Below are positions 36,148 to 45,031 of a stretch of 64,000 nt of DNA, in pieces. Position 1 is the first letter of the stretch; every line of letters starts with the position of its first letter. The translations under genes and the position numbers were made by a program. The stretch covers positions 54,063 through 118,062 of the forward strand of contig NZ_JADLJS010000014.1 in the NCBI RefSeq assembly GCF_015680405.1, read 5' to 3'. Under the pieces are notes generated by a model. It did no database searches. It was given only the letters and a program-made list of their open reading frames with translations, and was not told where the DNA came from. Origin of the DNA: Pseudomonas pudica. GTDB taxonomy: Bacteria > Pseudomonadota > Gammaproteobacteria > Pseudomonadales > Pseudomonadaceae.

Positions 36148-36540
36148 ATGAAAACCGTGCTTCACGAACTGCCCTATCTCGAGAACTGGCGCTGGTTGAG
36201 CCGGCGTATCCGCTGCGCACTCGAACCTGACGAGCCGCGCCTGATCGAGCATTACCTGGCTGAAGGCCGATATCTGGTGTGCTGCACCCAGACCTCGCCA
36301 TGGACGGTAGCGCTTACCTCCTTCCGCCTGCTGCTGGATACCGCCTGCGACCGCATGCTGCCGTGGCATTGGCGCTGCTTGTGCCTGGACCAGGCATGGC
36401 GCCCGCTGCTGGACCTGCGCAACCTCGACCGCGAGGCACAGAACCAGCGCTGGCAGCCCTTCGCCCTGCAGTTGGCCAATTGCCGCCTGCTGCCGTCGAT
36501 TTCTCCCGATGAACTGATGCAAGGATTTGATGATGAGTGA
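36148..36540 (+). CDS. fagA: Fur-associated gene A protein
   Basis: 130 aa soluble protein of unknown reaction, named for its place as first gene of the Fur-regulated fagA-fumC-(orfX)-sodA group. Begins MKTVLHELPYLENWRWLSRR, tryptophan- and leucine-rich. ATG at 36148, after AAGG about 8 bases upstream. Overlaps fumC by 8 bases, so the two are translationally coupled. A strong Fur box lies directly upstream. Confidence 0.87.
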   Translation: MKTVLHELPYLENWRWLSRRIRCALEPDEPRLIEHYLAEGRYLVCCTQTSPWTVALTSFRLLLDTACDRMLPWHWRCLCLDQAWRPLLDLRNLDREAQNQRWQPFALQLANCRLLPSISPDELMQGFDDE

Positions 36541-37909
36541 TACCCGTATCGAGCGTGACAGCATGGGCGAGCTGCAGGTGCCGGCCCAGGCGCTGTACGG
36601 TGCCCAGACCCAGCGCGCGGTCGACAATTTCCCGATCAGCGGCCAGCGCATGCCGGCCCAGTTCATTCGTGCACTGCTGCTGGCCAAGGCTGCCGCAGCC
36701 AAGGCCAACGTCGAACTGGAACAGCTGTCGACCGCGCAGGGCCAAGCCATCGTAACGGCAGTTGAGCAGCTGCTGGCGGGGGACTTCATCCAGCATTTCC
36801 CTGTGGATGTGTTCCAGACCGGTTCCGGCACCAGTTCGAACATGAACGCCAACGAGGTTATCGCCACTCTGGCCAGCCGCGTGCTGGGTGAGGCCGTCAA
36901 CGCCAACGACCACGTCAACTGCGGCCAGAGCAGCAACGACATCATCCCGACCACCATTCACGTCAGCGCCGCGCTGGCCCTGCACGAGCAGCTACTGCCA
37001 GCCCTGGCGCACCTGGTGCAGGTGATTGAGGCCAAGTCGGCGCAGGTGCATCAGTACGTGAAGACCGGCCGCACCCACCTGATGGATGCCATGCCAGTGC
37101 GCATGAGCCAGGTGCTGGATGGCTGGGCGGCGCAGATCAATGGCGCCAAGGCTCACATCGAAGCGACCCTGCCAAACCTGCAGGCGCTGGCCCAGGGTGG
37201 CACCGCCGTGGGTACCGGCATCAACGCCCACCCGCAGTTCGCTGCCGGTTTTGCCCGCCAGCTCAGCAGCCTGACCCAGGTCGAGTTCACTCCCGGGCAG
37301 AACCTGTTCGCCCTGATCGGCTCGCAGGACACCGCCGTGGCCCTGTCTGGCCAGCTCAAGACTGCCGCCGTGGCGCTGATGAAGATCGCCAATGACCTGC
37401 GCTGGATGAACTCCGGCCCGCTGGCCGGGCTGGGCGAAATCGAGCTGCAAGGCCTGCAGCCGGGCTCTTCGATCATGCCGGGCAAGGTCAACCCGGTGAT
37501 TCCGGAAGCCACCGCCATGGTCGCCGCCCAAGTGATCGGCAATGACGCCACCATCGCCATCGCTGGCCAGTCCGGCAACTTCGAGCTGAACGTGATGCTG
37601 CCGGTGATCGCCCGCAACCTGCTGGAAAGCATCGAGCTGATGGCCAACGTCAGCCGCCTGCTGGCCGACAAGGCCATCGCCAGCTTCAAGGTCAACGAAA
37701 GCAAGCTCAAGGAAGCCCTGGCGCGCAACCCGATCCTGGTCACGGCGCTGAACCCGATCATCGGCTACCTGAAGGCCGCCGAAATCGCCAAGACCGCCTA
37801 CAAGCAGGGTCGCCCGATCATCGACGTGGCGCTGGAGCACACCGACCTGTCGCGTGACCAGCTGGAAGCGTTGCTGAACCCGGAAAAACTCACCGCCGGA
37901 GGTATCTGA
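36533..37909 (+). CDS. fumC: Fumarase C, iron-independent (class II)
   Basis: 458 aa class II fumarate hydratase, which needs no Fe-S cluster and therefore replaces the iron-dependent class I enzyme under iron limitation or superoxide stress. The family signature GSSIMPGKVNP about residue 317, the QTGSGTSSNMNANEV and NCGQSSNDIIPTTIH substrate-site stretches, and KTGRTHLMDAMPVRM are all present. Three in-frame starts cluster at 36527-36533; ATG 36533 is best spaced from AAGGA. The gene overlaps fagA and is 75 bases before sodA. Confidence 0.96.
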   Translation: MSDTRIERDSMGELQVPAQALYGAQTQRAVDNFPISGQRMPAQFIRALLLAKAAAAKANVELEQLSTAQGQAIVTAVEQLLAGDFIQHFPVDVFQTGSGTSSNMNANEVIATLASRVLGEAVNANDHVNCGQSSNDIIPTTIHVSAALALHEQLLPALAHLVQVIEAKSAQVHQYVKTGRTHLMDAMPVRMSQVLDGWAAQINGAKAHIEATLPNLQALAQGGTAVGTGINAHPQFAAGFARQLSSLTQVEFTPGQNLFALIGSQDTAVALSGQLKTAAVALMKIANDLRWMNSGPLAGLGEIELQGLQPGSSIMPGKVNPVIPEATAMVAAQVIGNDATIAIAGQSGNFELNVMLPVIARNLLESIELMANVSRLLADKAIASFKVNESKLKEALARNPILVTALNPIIGYLKAAEIAKTAYKQGRPIIDVALEHTDLSRDQLEALLNPEKLTAGGI

Positions 37910-37984
37910 CCCCGAGTCACGGCCCAAGCGCCAGCGGTGACCGCGTTGGTCATCGCTTACCCCATGTCTACGGAATTCAACGAT

Positions 37985-38596
37985 ATGCCCCATACCTTGC
38001 CTGCACTGCCTTACGCCTACGCTGCGCTGGAACCGCACATCGACGCGCAGACCATGGAAATCCATCACACCAAGCACCACCAGACCTACGTCAATGGCCT
38101 CAACGCCGCCATCGAAGGCACCGAGTGGGCTGAGTGGCCGGTGGAGAAACTGCTCGGCGCGGTCGGACAATTACCGGAACTCCTGCGTGGTGCGGTGACC
38201 AACCATGGCGGCGGGCACGCCAACCACAGCCTGTTCTGGACCGTGATGTCACCGCAGGGTGGGGGAGAGCCGCAGGGCGCTCTGGCGCAGGCCATCGAGG
38301 AACAGCTGGGCGGCTTCGATGCCTTCAAGGAGGCCTTCACCAAGGCTGCGTTGACCCGCTTCGGTAGTGGCTGGGCCTGGCTCAGCGTGACCCCGCAGAA
38401 AACCCTCGTAGTGGAAAGCAGCGGCAATCAGGACAGCCCGTTGATGCACGGCAACACGCCAATTCTCGGCCTGGATGTGTGGGAGCATGCGTACTACCTG
38501 AAGTACCAGAACCGTCGCCCGGAATACATCGGTGCCTTCTACAACGTGATTTACTGGTCGGAAGTGGAGCGCCGCTACCTCGACAGCCTGAAGTGA
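37985..38596 (+). CDS. sodA: Manganese superoxide dismutase SodA
   Basis: 203 aa cytoplasmic Mn/Fe-type SOD. Metal ligands are visible: His in [13 protein letters not shown], His in [11 protein letters not shown], Asp and His in [12 protein letters not shown]. Residues GGHANH and Gln before SPLMHG fit the manganese form, as does the Fur control. Start taken as ATG 37985 ([12 protein letters not shown]); an in-frame ATG at 37964 would add seven residues but neither has a strong binding site, consistent with translation depending on upstream fumC. Unlike the published P. aeruginosa locus, no orfX lies between fumC and sodA. Confidence 0.95.
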   Translation: MPHTLPALPYAYAALEPHIDAQTMEIHHTKHHQTYVNGLNAAIEGTEWAEWPVEKLLGAVGQLPELLRGAVTNHGGGHANHSLFWTVMSPQGGGEPQGALAQAIEEQLGGFDAFKEAFTKAALTRFGSGWAWLSVTPQKTLVVESSGNQDSPLMHGNTPILGLDVWEHAYYLKYQNRRPEYIGAFYNVIYWSEVERRYLDSLK

Positions 38597-38607
38597 GCCT
38601 TTCCGGT

Positions 38608-38769
38608 ATGCGCTCCAAGGTGATGACTGTCAGCCGTGTGCGCCTGTTTCGGCTGGCGCTTGGGACTTTGCTGTTGCTGGCAGGCACTGCGCTGCTATTG
38701 GCGCGCGGCTTCGCCTGGTTGGACCTTGCCTGGCCAGCTTGGGGCTGTGTATCGGCTTGCGCCGGATGA
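38608..38769 (+). CDS. Small predicted membrane peptide after sodA
   Basis: 53 aa with one strong hydrophobic helix (LALGTLLLLAGTALLLARG) after a basic N-terminus (MRSKVMTVSRVRLFR), the charge pattern of an inside-anchored membrane peptide. It starts 11 bases after sodA, in the same direction, with a possible AAGTGAG site. The C-terminus (WGCVSACAG) looks abrupt; the +1 frame continues as LCIGLRRMMMFSP, so a frameshift may have shortened the gene. Not recognised. Confidence 0.45.
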   Translation: MRSKVMTVSRVRLFRLALGTLLLLAGTALLLARGFAWLDLAWPAWGCVSACAG

Positions 38770-38831
38770 TGATGTTTTCACCGGCTTCGCTGTGGGGAGC
38801 GGCACATAACTCATTGAATCAGCGGGGACTT

Positions 38832-38916
38832 TGTGGGAGCGGCTTTAGCCGCGAACACCGGCGAAGTCGGTGCCATGCACCGCGTTGGATTCTTCGCGGC
38901 TAAAGCCGCTCCCACA
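38832..38916. repeat. REP pair in tail-outward orientation
   Basis: TGTGGGAGCGGCTTTAGCCG CGAA at the left and its exact inverse ending CGGCTAAAGCCGCTCCCACA at the right. Here the CTCCCACA tails point outward, whereas in the other pairs they face each other. The rest of 38770-38992 holds nothing else I can identify. Confidence 0.88.
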
Positions 38917-38992
38917 CGGGTACGCGTACCGCTTGCACAGGCGATTTGTGCTGAAAAGCTGTTCCCACACGGACCGTGCAGGCCTGCAAAAT

Positions 38993-39265
38993 TCATTCGC
39001 CTTCGTCGAAATAATTGTTGATCAGCTCGACCAGCGCTGCCATCGCATCGTCGTCCTGCTCACCTTCGGTATGAAGGTGCACCTGCGTACCTTTGCCGGC
39101 CGCCAGCATCATTACCGCCATGATGCTTTTGCCATCCACCAGCTTGTCCGGCGCACGGCCAACCCTGACCTGGCAGGGGAAGCGGCCGGCAACGCCGACG
39201 AACTTGGCTGCCGCCCGGGCATGCAGGCCCAACTTGTTGATGATGGTTATTTCACGGGCGGGCAT
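38993..39265 (-). CDS. ptsO: Nitrogen-PTS phosphocarrier NPr (HPr-like)
   Basis: 90 aa HPr-fold protein. Phospho-acceptor His15 lies in NKLGLHARAAAKF; VDGKSIMAVMML is the region of the regulatory serine. Family knowledge: passes phosphate from PtsP to PtsN (EIIA-Ntr) in a regulatory, non-transport PTS. It ends the leftward rpoN-hpf-ptsN-rapZ-ptsO group, 19 bases after rapZ. Confidence 0.95.
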   Translation of the reverse strand: MPAREITIINKLGLHARAAAKFVGVAGRFPCQVRVGRAPDKLVDGKSIMAVMMLAAGKGTQVHLHTEGEQDDDAMAALVELINNYFDEGE

Positions 39266-39284
39266 CGTGGGGCGGATCCTTGGG

Positions 39285-40139
39285 CTAGAGGTCGCGGTGG
39301 CGGACCTGGACGTTTTTCAGGGATTGCTGCAGCAGCTGGCCAAGGCGTTCGGTGATGTACACCGAGCGGTGGTGACCGCCGGTGCAGCCAATGGCAATGG
39401 TGACGTAGGCACGGTTGCTGGCGGCGAAGCGGGGCAGCCACTTGAGCAGGTAACTGGAAATGTCGTTGAACATCTCTTCGACATCCGGCTGTGCGGCCAG
39501 GTAGTCGATCACCGGTTGGTCGAGGCCGGAGTGCTCACGCAGCTCGGGCTTCCAGTAGGGGTTGGGCAGGCAGCGCACATCGAACACCAGGTCTGCATCG
39601 ACCGGCATTCCGCGCTTGAAACCGAACGACTCGACCAGGAACGCGGTGCCAGGCTCGGGCTGGTTGAGCAGGCGCAGCTTGATCGAATCACGCAACTGGT
39701 ACAGGTTCAGGCTGGTGGTGTCGATCTTCAGGTCGGCCAGGTCTGCAATCGGCCCCAGCAATTCGCTTTCCACCCGAATCGCTTCCGCGAGCGAGCGGTT
39801 GGCGTTGGTCAGCGGGTGGCGCCGGCGGGTTTCCGAGAAGCGCTTGAGCAGCATGTCTTCGTCGGCATCCAGGTACAGCACGTCGCACTGGATATGCCGA
39901 GCGCGGGCTTCTTCGAGCAACTCGGGGAAACGCGTCAGGTGGCTGGGCAGGTTGCGCGCGTCGATCGACACGGCGACCTTGGGTTGCAGCAACTCGGTAT
40001 TGATCAGCGCATTTTCCGCCAGCTGTGGCAGCAGCCCGGCGGGCAGGTTGTCAATGCAGTAGAAACCGTTGTCTTCCAGGACATCGAGGGCGGTGCTCTT
40101 GCCGGAGCCGGACCGGCCGCTGACGATGATCAGGCGCAT
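39285..40139 (-). CDS. rapZ: RNase adapter RapZ (YvcJ/P-loop)
   Basis: 284 aa. N-terminal P-loop [20 protein letters not shown], central [14 protein letters not shown] and C-terminal [17 protein letters not shown] are diagnostic. In enterobacteria RapZ hands the sRNA GlmZ to RNase E; in Pseudomonas the substrate RNA is not evident from sequence. Two bases separate it from ptsN. Confidence 0.94.
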   Translation of the reverse strand: MRLIIVSGRSGSGKSTALDVLEDNGFYCIDNLPAGLLPQLAENALINTELLQPKVAVSIDARNLPSHLTRFPELLEEARARHIQCDVLYLDADEDMLLKRFSETRRRHPLTNANRSLAEAIRVESELLGPIADLADLKIDTTSLNLYQLRDSIKLRLLNQPEPGTAFLVESFGFKRGMPVDADLVFDVRCLPNPYWKPELREHSGLDQPVIDYLAAQPDVEEMFNDISSYLLKWLPRFAASNRAYVTIAIGCTGGHHRSVYITERLGQLLQQSLKNVQVRHRDL

Positions 40140-40141
40140 GT

Positions 40142-40606
40142 TCAGTGCTCGTTCTGTACGTCCAGGACAACCTGGAACAGGGCCTCGCTGCTGGTGGCCG
40201 CACGCAGGCGATCACGGACCTCCTTGCGATCGAGCATGCTGGCAATCTGGCGCAGCAGTTCCAGATGGGCATCGGTGGCGGCCTCTGGCACCAGCAGGAC
40301 GAACAGCAGGTCCACCGGCGCGCCATCGATGGCGTCGTAGTCGATAGGGGCTTCCAGATGCAGCAGGGCGCTGACCGGAGCGGAACATCCTTCAAGCCGG
40401 CAGTGCGGGATGGCGATGCCGTTGCCGAAACCGGTCGAGCCGAGTTTTTCCCGGGCGATCAGTTTTTCGAAGACGTCTTGCATCTCCAGTTCGGGCACTT
40501 GATCGGCGATGACGGTGGCGACCTTTTCCAGGGCGCGCTTCTTGCTGCCGCCCGGCACGTTCACGAGGGAACGGCCGGGGGTCAGGATGGTTTCAAGTCG
40601 GATCAT
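40142..40606 (-). CDS. ptsN: Nitrogen-regulatory EIIA protein PtsN
   Basis: 154 aa PTS EIIA type-2 domain. Active-site histidine in [34 protein letters not shown] is a conserved core strand. Family knowledge: non-phosphorylated PtsN modulates potassium transport and, in P. putida, carbon repression of sigma-54 promoters such as Pu. Twelve bases after hpf. Confidence 0.95.
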   Translation of the reverse strand: MIRLETILTPGRSLVNVPGGSKKRALEKVATVIADQVPELEMQDVFEKLIAREKLGSTGFGNGIAIPHCRLEGCSAPVSALLHLEAPIDYDAIDGAPVDLLFVLLVPEAATDAHLELLRQIASMLDRKEVRDRLRAATSSEALFQVVLDVQNEH

Positions 40607-40618
40607 GGATGAGGGGGA

Positions 40619-40927
40619 TCAGCGGGCAGCTGCACCTTGCAGCAGGCTTTGCTGTTTTTCCTTGTGTTTTTTCAGTTGGCGGTCGAGCTTGTCTGCCAAG
40701 GCGTCGATCGCTGCATACATGTCTTCGTGTTCGGCGTTGGCAACCACTTCGCCGCCGGGAATCTGCAAGGTCGCCTCGACCTTCTGCTGCAGCTTCTCGA
40801 CTTTCATGATGACCTGCACGTTGGTGATCTTGTCGAAGTGACTTTCCACGCGAGCGAGCTTTTCAAGCACGTAATCGCGCAGTGGCTGGGTGACTTCTAC
40901 ATGCTGTCCACTGATATTGACTTGCAT
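40619..40927 (-). CDS. hpf: Ribosome hibernation-promoting factor HPF (short)
   Basis: 102 aa short HPF/YhbH. Starts MQVNISGQHVEVTQPLRDYV and contains HEDMYAAIDALADKLDRQL, both typical. The frame opens at 40996 but ATG 40927 has an AGGAGAA site and gives family length. Family knowledge: promotes 100S ribosome dimers in stationary phase. Between rpoN and ptsN. Confidence 0.94.
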   Translation of the reverse strand: MQVNISGQHVEVTQPLRDYVLEKLARVESHFDKITNVQVIMKVEKLQQKVEATLQIPGGEVVANAEHEDMYAAIDALADKLDRQLKKHKEKQQSLLQGAAAR

Positions 40928-41006
40928 ACAGCTTCTCCTTTGTTGCCCGTGCATAAAGAGGCAGATCTTGCACCTGCCCCACAAACGCTGTGGCACATCT
41001 CAGGGG

Positions 41007-42500
41007 CTACATCAGTCGCTTGCGCTCGCTCGACGGTGCGATGCCGAGGGACTCGCGGTACTTGGCGACGGTGCGACGGGCTACCTGGATGCCTTGTGCC
41101 TCCAGTAAACCAGCGATCTTGCTGTCACTCAATGGCTTTTTCTGATTTTCCGCCGCAACCAGTTTCTTGATGATCGCGCGGATCGCCGTAGACGAGCATT
41201 CTCCGCCTTCGGAGGTGCTGACGTGGCTGGAGAAAAAGTATTTCAGTTCGTAGATGCCACGCGGCGTGTGCATGTATTTCTGCGTGGTTACCCGCGAAAT
41301 GGTCGACTCGTGCATGCCCACCGCTTCGGCAATGTCATGCAGCACCAACGGCTTCATCGCTTCGTCGCCGTGATCGAGGAAGCCGCGCTGGTGCTCGACG
41401 ATCTGCGTGGCCACCTTCATCAGGGTTTCGTTGCGGCTTTGCAGGCTCTTGATGAACCAGCGCGCTTCCTGCAACTGGTTGCGCATGAAGGTGTTGTCGG
41501 CGCTGGTGTCGGCCCGGCGCACAAAACCGGCATATTGCGGGTTGACGCGCAGGCGCGGAATGGCCTCCTGGTTCAGCTCCACCAGCCAGCGGTCGCTGTC
41601 CTTGCGCACGATGACGTCGGGCACCACGTACTCAGGCTCGCTGGACTCGATCTGCGAGCCGGGGCGCGGGTTGAGGCTTTGTACCAGCTCGATGACCTGG
41701 CGTAGCTCGTCTTCCTTGATTTTCATGCGACGCATCAGCTGGCTGTAATCACGGCTGCCGAGCAGGTCGATGAAGTCGGTGACCAGGCGCTTGGCTTCGG
41801 CCATCCACGGCGTGCTGGCGGGCAGCTGGCGCAGTTGCAGCAACAGGCATTCGCCCAGGGTGCGGGCGGCAACACCGGCTGGTTCGAACTGCTGGATGCG
41901 GTGCAGTACCGCTTCGACCTCGTCCAGCTCGATATCCAGCTCCGGGTCGAAACCGGCGCAGATCTCCTCGAGGGTGTCTTCCAGGTAACCCTGGCCGTTG
42001 ATGCTGTCGATCAGGGTGACGGCGATCAGGCGGTCGGTGTCGGACATCGGAGCCAGGTTCAGTTGCCACAGCAGGTGGCTTTGCAGGCTTTCGCCGGCCG
42101 ATGTGCGGGTGGTGAAGTCCCACTCGTCGTCGTCGTTGCTCGGCAGGCTGCTGGCGCTGGTCTGGTAGATGTCTTCCCAGGCGGTGTCGACCGGCAGTTC
42201 GTTGGGGATGCGCTCGCTCCACTCACCGTCTTCCAGGGTGTCGGCACTGGTAGTGCTTTCCTGGAAGCTGTTGTCCTGGACTTCGGCGGCCGGCTTGTTC
42301 TCGGCGTTGTCCGCCATCGGGTCGCTATTGTCGAAGTCGTCGCCGTCTTCCTGACGTTCGAGCATCGGGTTCGACTCCAGCGCTTCCTGGATTTCCTGTT
42401 GGAGGTCCAGGGTGGAGAGCTGGAGCAGGCGGATGGCCTGTTGCAACTGCGGTGTCATCGTCAGTTGCTGGCCCATTTTTAGGACGAGCGATGGTTTCAT
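41007..42500 (-). CDS. rpoN: RNA polymerase sigma-54 factor
   Basis: 497 aa. Region I is glutamine/leucine-rich ([20 protein letters not shown]), followed by an acidic region II ([17 protein letters not shown]), the core-binding domain, and a C-terminal DNA-binding domain with the RpoN box [10 protein letters not shown] that recognises the -24 element. Length is normal. Family knowledge: needs enhancer-binding ATPases; controls nitrogen use, flagella and aromatic degradation in Pseudomonas. Its own promoter is probably in the 176 bases between it and lptB. Confidence 0.98.
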   Translation of the reverse strand: MKPSLVLKMGQQLTMTPQLQQAIRLLQLSTLDLQQEIQEALESNPMLERQEDGDDFDNSDPMADNAENKPAAEVQDNSFQESTTSADTLEDGEWSERIPNELPVDTAWEDIYQTSASSLPSNDDDEWDFTTRTSAGESLQSHLLWQLNLAPMSDTDRLIAVTLIDSINGQGYLEDTLEEICAGFDPELDIELDEVEAVLHRIQQFEPAGVAARTLGECLLLQLRQLPASTPWMAEAKRLVTDFIDLLGSRDYSQLMRRMKIKEDELRQVIELVQSLNPRPGSQIESSEPEYVVPDVIVRKDSDRWLVELNQEAIPRLRVNPQYAGFVRRADTSADNTFMRNQLQEARWFIKSLQSRNETLMKVATQIVEHQRGFLDHGDEAMKPLVLHDIAEAVGMHESTISRVTTQKYMHTPRGIYELKYFFSSHVSTSEGGECSSTAIRAIIKKLVAAENQKKPLSDSKIAGLLEAQGIQVARRTVAKYRESLGIAPSSERKRLM

Positions 42501-42676
42501 GGCTGGGGCTTAATACCTTGTTCGCCGGCGCGCATGCGCCATCCACTACACGAGGGCGCCGGGGCGCCAGATCAAGCAAGTTTTATGCCTTAAATTGTAG
42601 CGTTTGCCTAGAGCACTGTAACAACTTTACCCCGGCCTTCAGGGCGATTTGCCAGTACTCCAGGCGCGTGCCGGGG

Positions 42677-43402
42677 TCAGAGCCGGAACTCGTGGCCCAG
42701 GTAAACCTCTTTGACCAGGTCGTTGGCCAGGATGGTTTCGGAGTCGCCTTCAGCGATCAGCCGGCCATCGTTGACGATATAGGCGGTTTCGCAGATATCC
42801 AGGGTCTCACGCACGTTGTGGTCGGTGATCAGTACACCGATACCCTTGGCCTTGAGGTGATGGATGATCTGCTTGATGTCGCCGACCGAGATCGGGTCGA
42901 CACCGGCAAACGGTTCGTCCAGCAGGATGAACTTGGGTGCGGTCGCCAGCGCGCGGGCAATTTCCACGCGGCGGCGCTCACCACCGGACAGGCTCATGCC
43001 GAGGTTGTCGCGAATGTGGCTGATGTGGAACTCCTGCAGCAGGCTTTCCAGTTCTTTGCGCCGGCCGTCGCGGTCGAGGTCCTTGCGGGTCTCGAGGATG
43101 GCCATGATGTTGTCGGCCACCGACAGCTTGCGGAAGATCGAGGCTTCCTGCGGCAGGTAGCCGATGCCGGCGCGGGCGCGACCGTGCATGGGCTGGTGGC
43201 TGACATCGAGGTTGTCGATCAGCACGCGCCCCTGATCGGCCTGGACCAGGCCGACGATCATGTAGAAGCAGGTGGTTTTGCCGGCGCCGTTGGGGCCGAG
43301 CAGGCCGACGATCTGGCCGCTGTCGATCGACAGGCTGACGTCGCGTACGACCTGCCGCCCCTTGTAGCTCTTGGCCAGGTGCTGGGCTTTGAGGGTTGCC
43401 AT
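42677..43402 (-). CDS. lptB: LPS export ABC ATPase LptB
   Basis: 241 aa. Walker [18 protein letters not shown], signature [15 protein letters not shown], Walker [18 protein letters not shown]-loop ITDHNVRE. Family knowledge: LptB2FGC extracts LPS from the inner membrane and pushes it onto the LptA bridge. Starts immediately after lptA (stop and start are adjacent), part of lptCAB-kds group. Confidence 0.96.
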   Translation of the reverse strand: MATLKAQHLAKSYKGRQVVRDVSLSIDSGQIVGLLGPNGAGKTTCFYMIVGLVQADQGRVLIDNLDVSHQPMHGRARAGIGYLPQEASIFRKLSVADNIMAILETRKDLDRDGRRKELESLLQEFHISHIRDNLGMSLSGGERRRVEIARALATAPKFILLDEPFAGVDPISVGDIKQIIHHLKAKGIGVLITDHNVRETLDICETAYIVNDGRLIAEGDSETILANDLVKEVYLGHEFRL

Positions 43403-43927
43403 TTACTCGGCCTTCTTCTTGGGCTGGATCACCATGTCGATGCGCTGACGCGGCGAGGTCACGTTGCCACCGCGACCGGCGGTTGCCACTTGGGTCTGGG
43501 TGTTGTAGACGATCTTCTCGCCTTCGGTGGTGTTGCCTTCGTTCTCGACCTTGGCGCGGTCGGTGAGGATCACCATGTCCTTCTGCGACTGGTACTGGAT
43601 GGTCACCGCCCAGCCTTTCATCTTGTCCGGTTTGGCTGCGCTCTGCTGCTGCTCGAAGTAGGCCAGGTTGCCCACCGAGGTCACCACGTCGATATCGCCG
43701 GAGGCGGAGCGGGTGATGGTCACGGTGTTGCCTTTGATCATCATCGAACCCTGGGTGATGATCACGTCGCCGGTGTAGGTGGCCACGCCCTGCTTGTCGT
43801 CCAGGTGGGCGTTGTCGGCCTGGATGCGGATAGGCTGGTCACGGTCGTTCGGCAGGGCGAGGGCGCTCGCGCTTCCCAGTGCTGCGCTCAGGCTGAGCAA
43901 AAGGGGGAGGGTTTTAACGAGCCTCAT
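43403..43927 (-). CDS. lptA: LPS periplasmic bridge protein LptA
   Basis: 174 aa with signal peptide (TLPLLLSLSAALGSASALALP) and an OstA/LptA jelly-roll core (IRIQADNAHLDDKQGVATYT, GDVIITQGSMMIKGNTV). Forms the filament connecting LptC and LptD. Overlaps the end of lptC by 14 bases. Ends in a lysine-rich tail (QPKKKAE). Confidence 0.95.
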   Translation of the reverse strand: MRLVKTLPLLLSLSAALGSASALALPNDRDQPIRIQADNAHLDDKQGVATYTGDVIITQGSMMIKGNTVTITRSASGDIDVVTSVGNLAYFEQQQSAAKPDKMKGWAVTIQYQSQKDMVILTDRAKVENEGNTTEGEKIVYNTQTQVATAGRGGNVTSPRQRIDMVIQPKKKAE

Positions 43928-44486
43928 ACTGTCCTCTTACGTTAGAGAGCAAGTCCATCTTGCCTTCTTTCAAATACGCTTTCATTCCTTTGCCCGTAGT
44001 TGTGCCACCGGCGCCGTCGATTCTAACGGCTTGCTCGGTCTGCGCATATTGCTTCTGCGGGAACACGGTCATGCGTGAGCTGGTAATGATCATTTCGCGC
44101 TGCTTTTCGTCGGTGCGGGCGACCCGTACGTTGTCGATCAGTTCGACTTCGCTGCCGTCCGGGTTGACTTCGGCGCGAGTGCTCTGTACGTGCCAGGGGT
44201 ATTCGGTACCGCGGTAAAGGTGCAGGTCCGGCGTGGTCAGCAGGGTGATTTCGCTGGCCTTGAGGTGTTCGACCTTGTCGGCAGTCATTTCGTACTGCAG
44301 CTTGCCATCGGGCAGGAACTGCAGGCTGTGAGCGTTGACCGCGTAGTAGTCGATGGCGCTTTCGTCGACCTGGGCCACCGGCTTGTCGAGGAAGCTTTCC
44401 GGGCTGACATTCCAGTAGCCGATCGCCACCAGCAGGGCGGCGATTACCGCGAGCAGCGCAATGTTGCGGGCTTTCTTGCTGAACAT
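43914..44486 (-). CDS. lptC: LPS export protein LptC
   Basis: 190 aa bitopic protein: N-terminal helix (IALLAVIAALLVAIGYWNV), periplasmic jelly-roll domain (YDYYAVNAHSLQF-like start, then YEMTADKVEHLKASEITLL). Takes LPS from LptB2FG and passes it to LptA. Coupled to lptA by overlap and 8 bases after kdsC. Confidence 0.93.
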   Translation of the reverse strand: MFSKKARNIALLAVIAALLVAIGYWNVSPESFLDKPVAQVDESAIDYYAVNAHSLQFLPDGKLQYEMTADKVEHLKASEITLLTTPDLHLYRGTEYPWHVQSTRAEVNPDGSEVELIDNVRVARTDEKQREMIITSSRMTVFPQKQYAQTEQAVRIDGAGGTTTGKGMKAYLKEGKMDLLSNVRGQYEAR

Positions 44487-44494
44487 GGGCAGCC

Positions 44495-45019
44495 TTACAG
44501 GTAGTTGGCGTTGGCAGCGTCCAGGGTGCCCTGGGCCTGCATGATCAGTTCGCAGAATTCACGGGCCGCGCCTTCGCCGCCACGTGCCTGGGTCACGCCA
44601 TGGGCGTGTTGGCGCACGAACGGCGCGGCGTTGGCGACCGCCATGCCCAGGGCCACGCGGCGGATTACCGGCAGGTCGGGCAGGTCGTCGCCAAGGTAGG
44701 CCACTTGAGCATAGCTCAGGCCCAGTTCGGCGAGCAGGCCGTCCAGCACCACCAGTTTGTCCTCGCGGCCCTGGTACAGGTGCGGGATACCGAGGTTCTT
44801 CGCCCGGCGCTCGACCACCGGGGTCTTGCGCCCGCTGATGATCGCGGTGGTCACGCCCGAGGCCATGAGCATCTTGATGCCCTGGCCGTCGAGGGTATTG
44901 AACGTCTTGAACTCGCTGCCGTCCTCTAGGAAGTACAGGCGCCCGTCGGTGAGCACGCCGTCCACGTCGAACACTGCCAGCTTGATGTTCTTGCCGCGTT
45001 GCATGAGGTCCTGGTTCAT
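44495..45019 (-). CDS. kdsC: Kdo-8-phosphate phosphatase KdsC
   Basis: 174 aa HAD-superfamily phosphatase. Nucleophile motif FDVDGVLTDG (first Asp nucleophile), motif II ISGRKTPVV, motif IV YLGDDLPDLPVI. It lacks a cap domain, as usual for the tetrameric KdsC. Removes phosphate from Kdo-8-P to give Kdo for LPS inner core. Between kdsD and lptC. Confidence 0.95.
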   Translation of the reverse strand: MNQDLMQRGKNIKLAVFDVDGVLTDGRLYFLEDGSEFKTFNTLDGQGIKMLMASGVTTAIISGRKTPVVERRAKNLGIPHLYQGREDKLVVLDGLLAELGLSYAQVAYLGDDLPDLPVIRRVALGMAVANAAPFVRQHAHGVTQARGGEGAAREFCELIMQAQGTLDAANANYL

Positions 45020-45031
45020 TCCATCGCTCCT

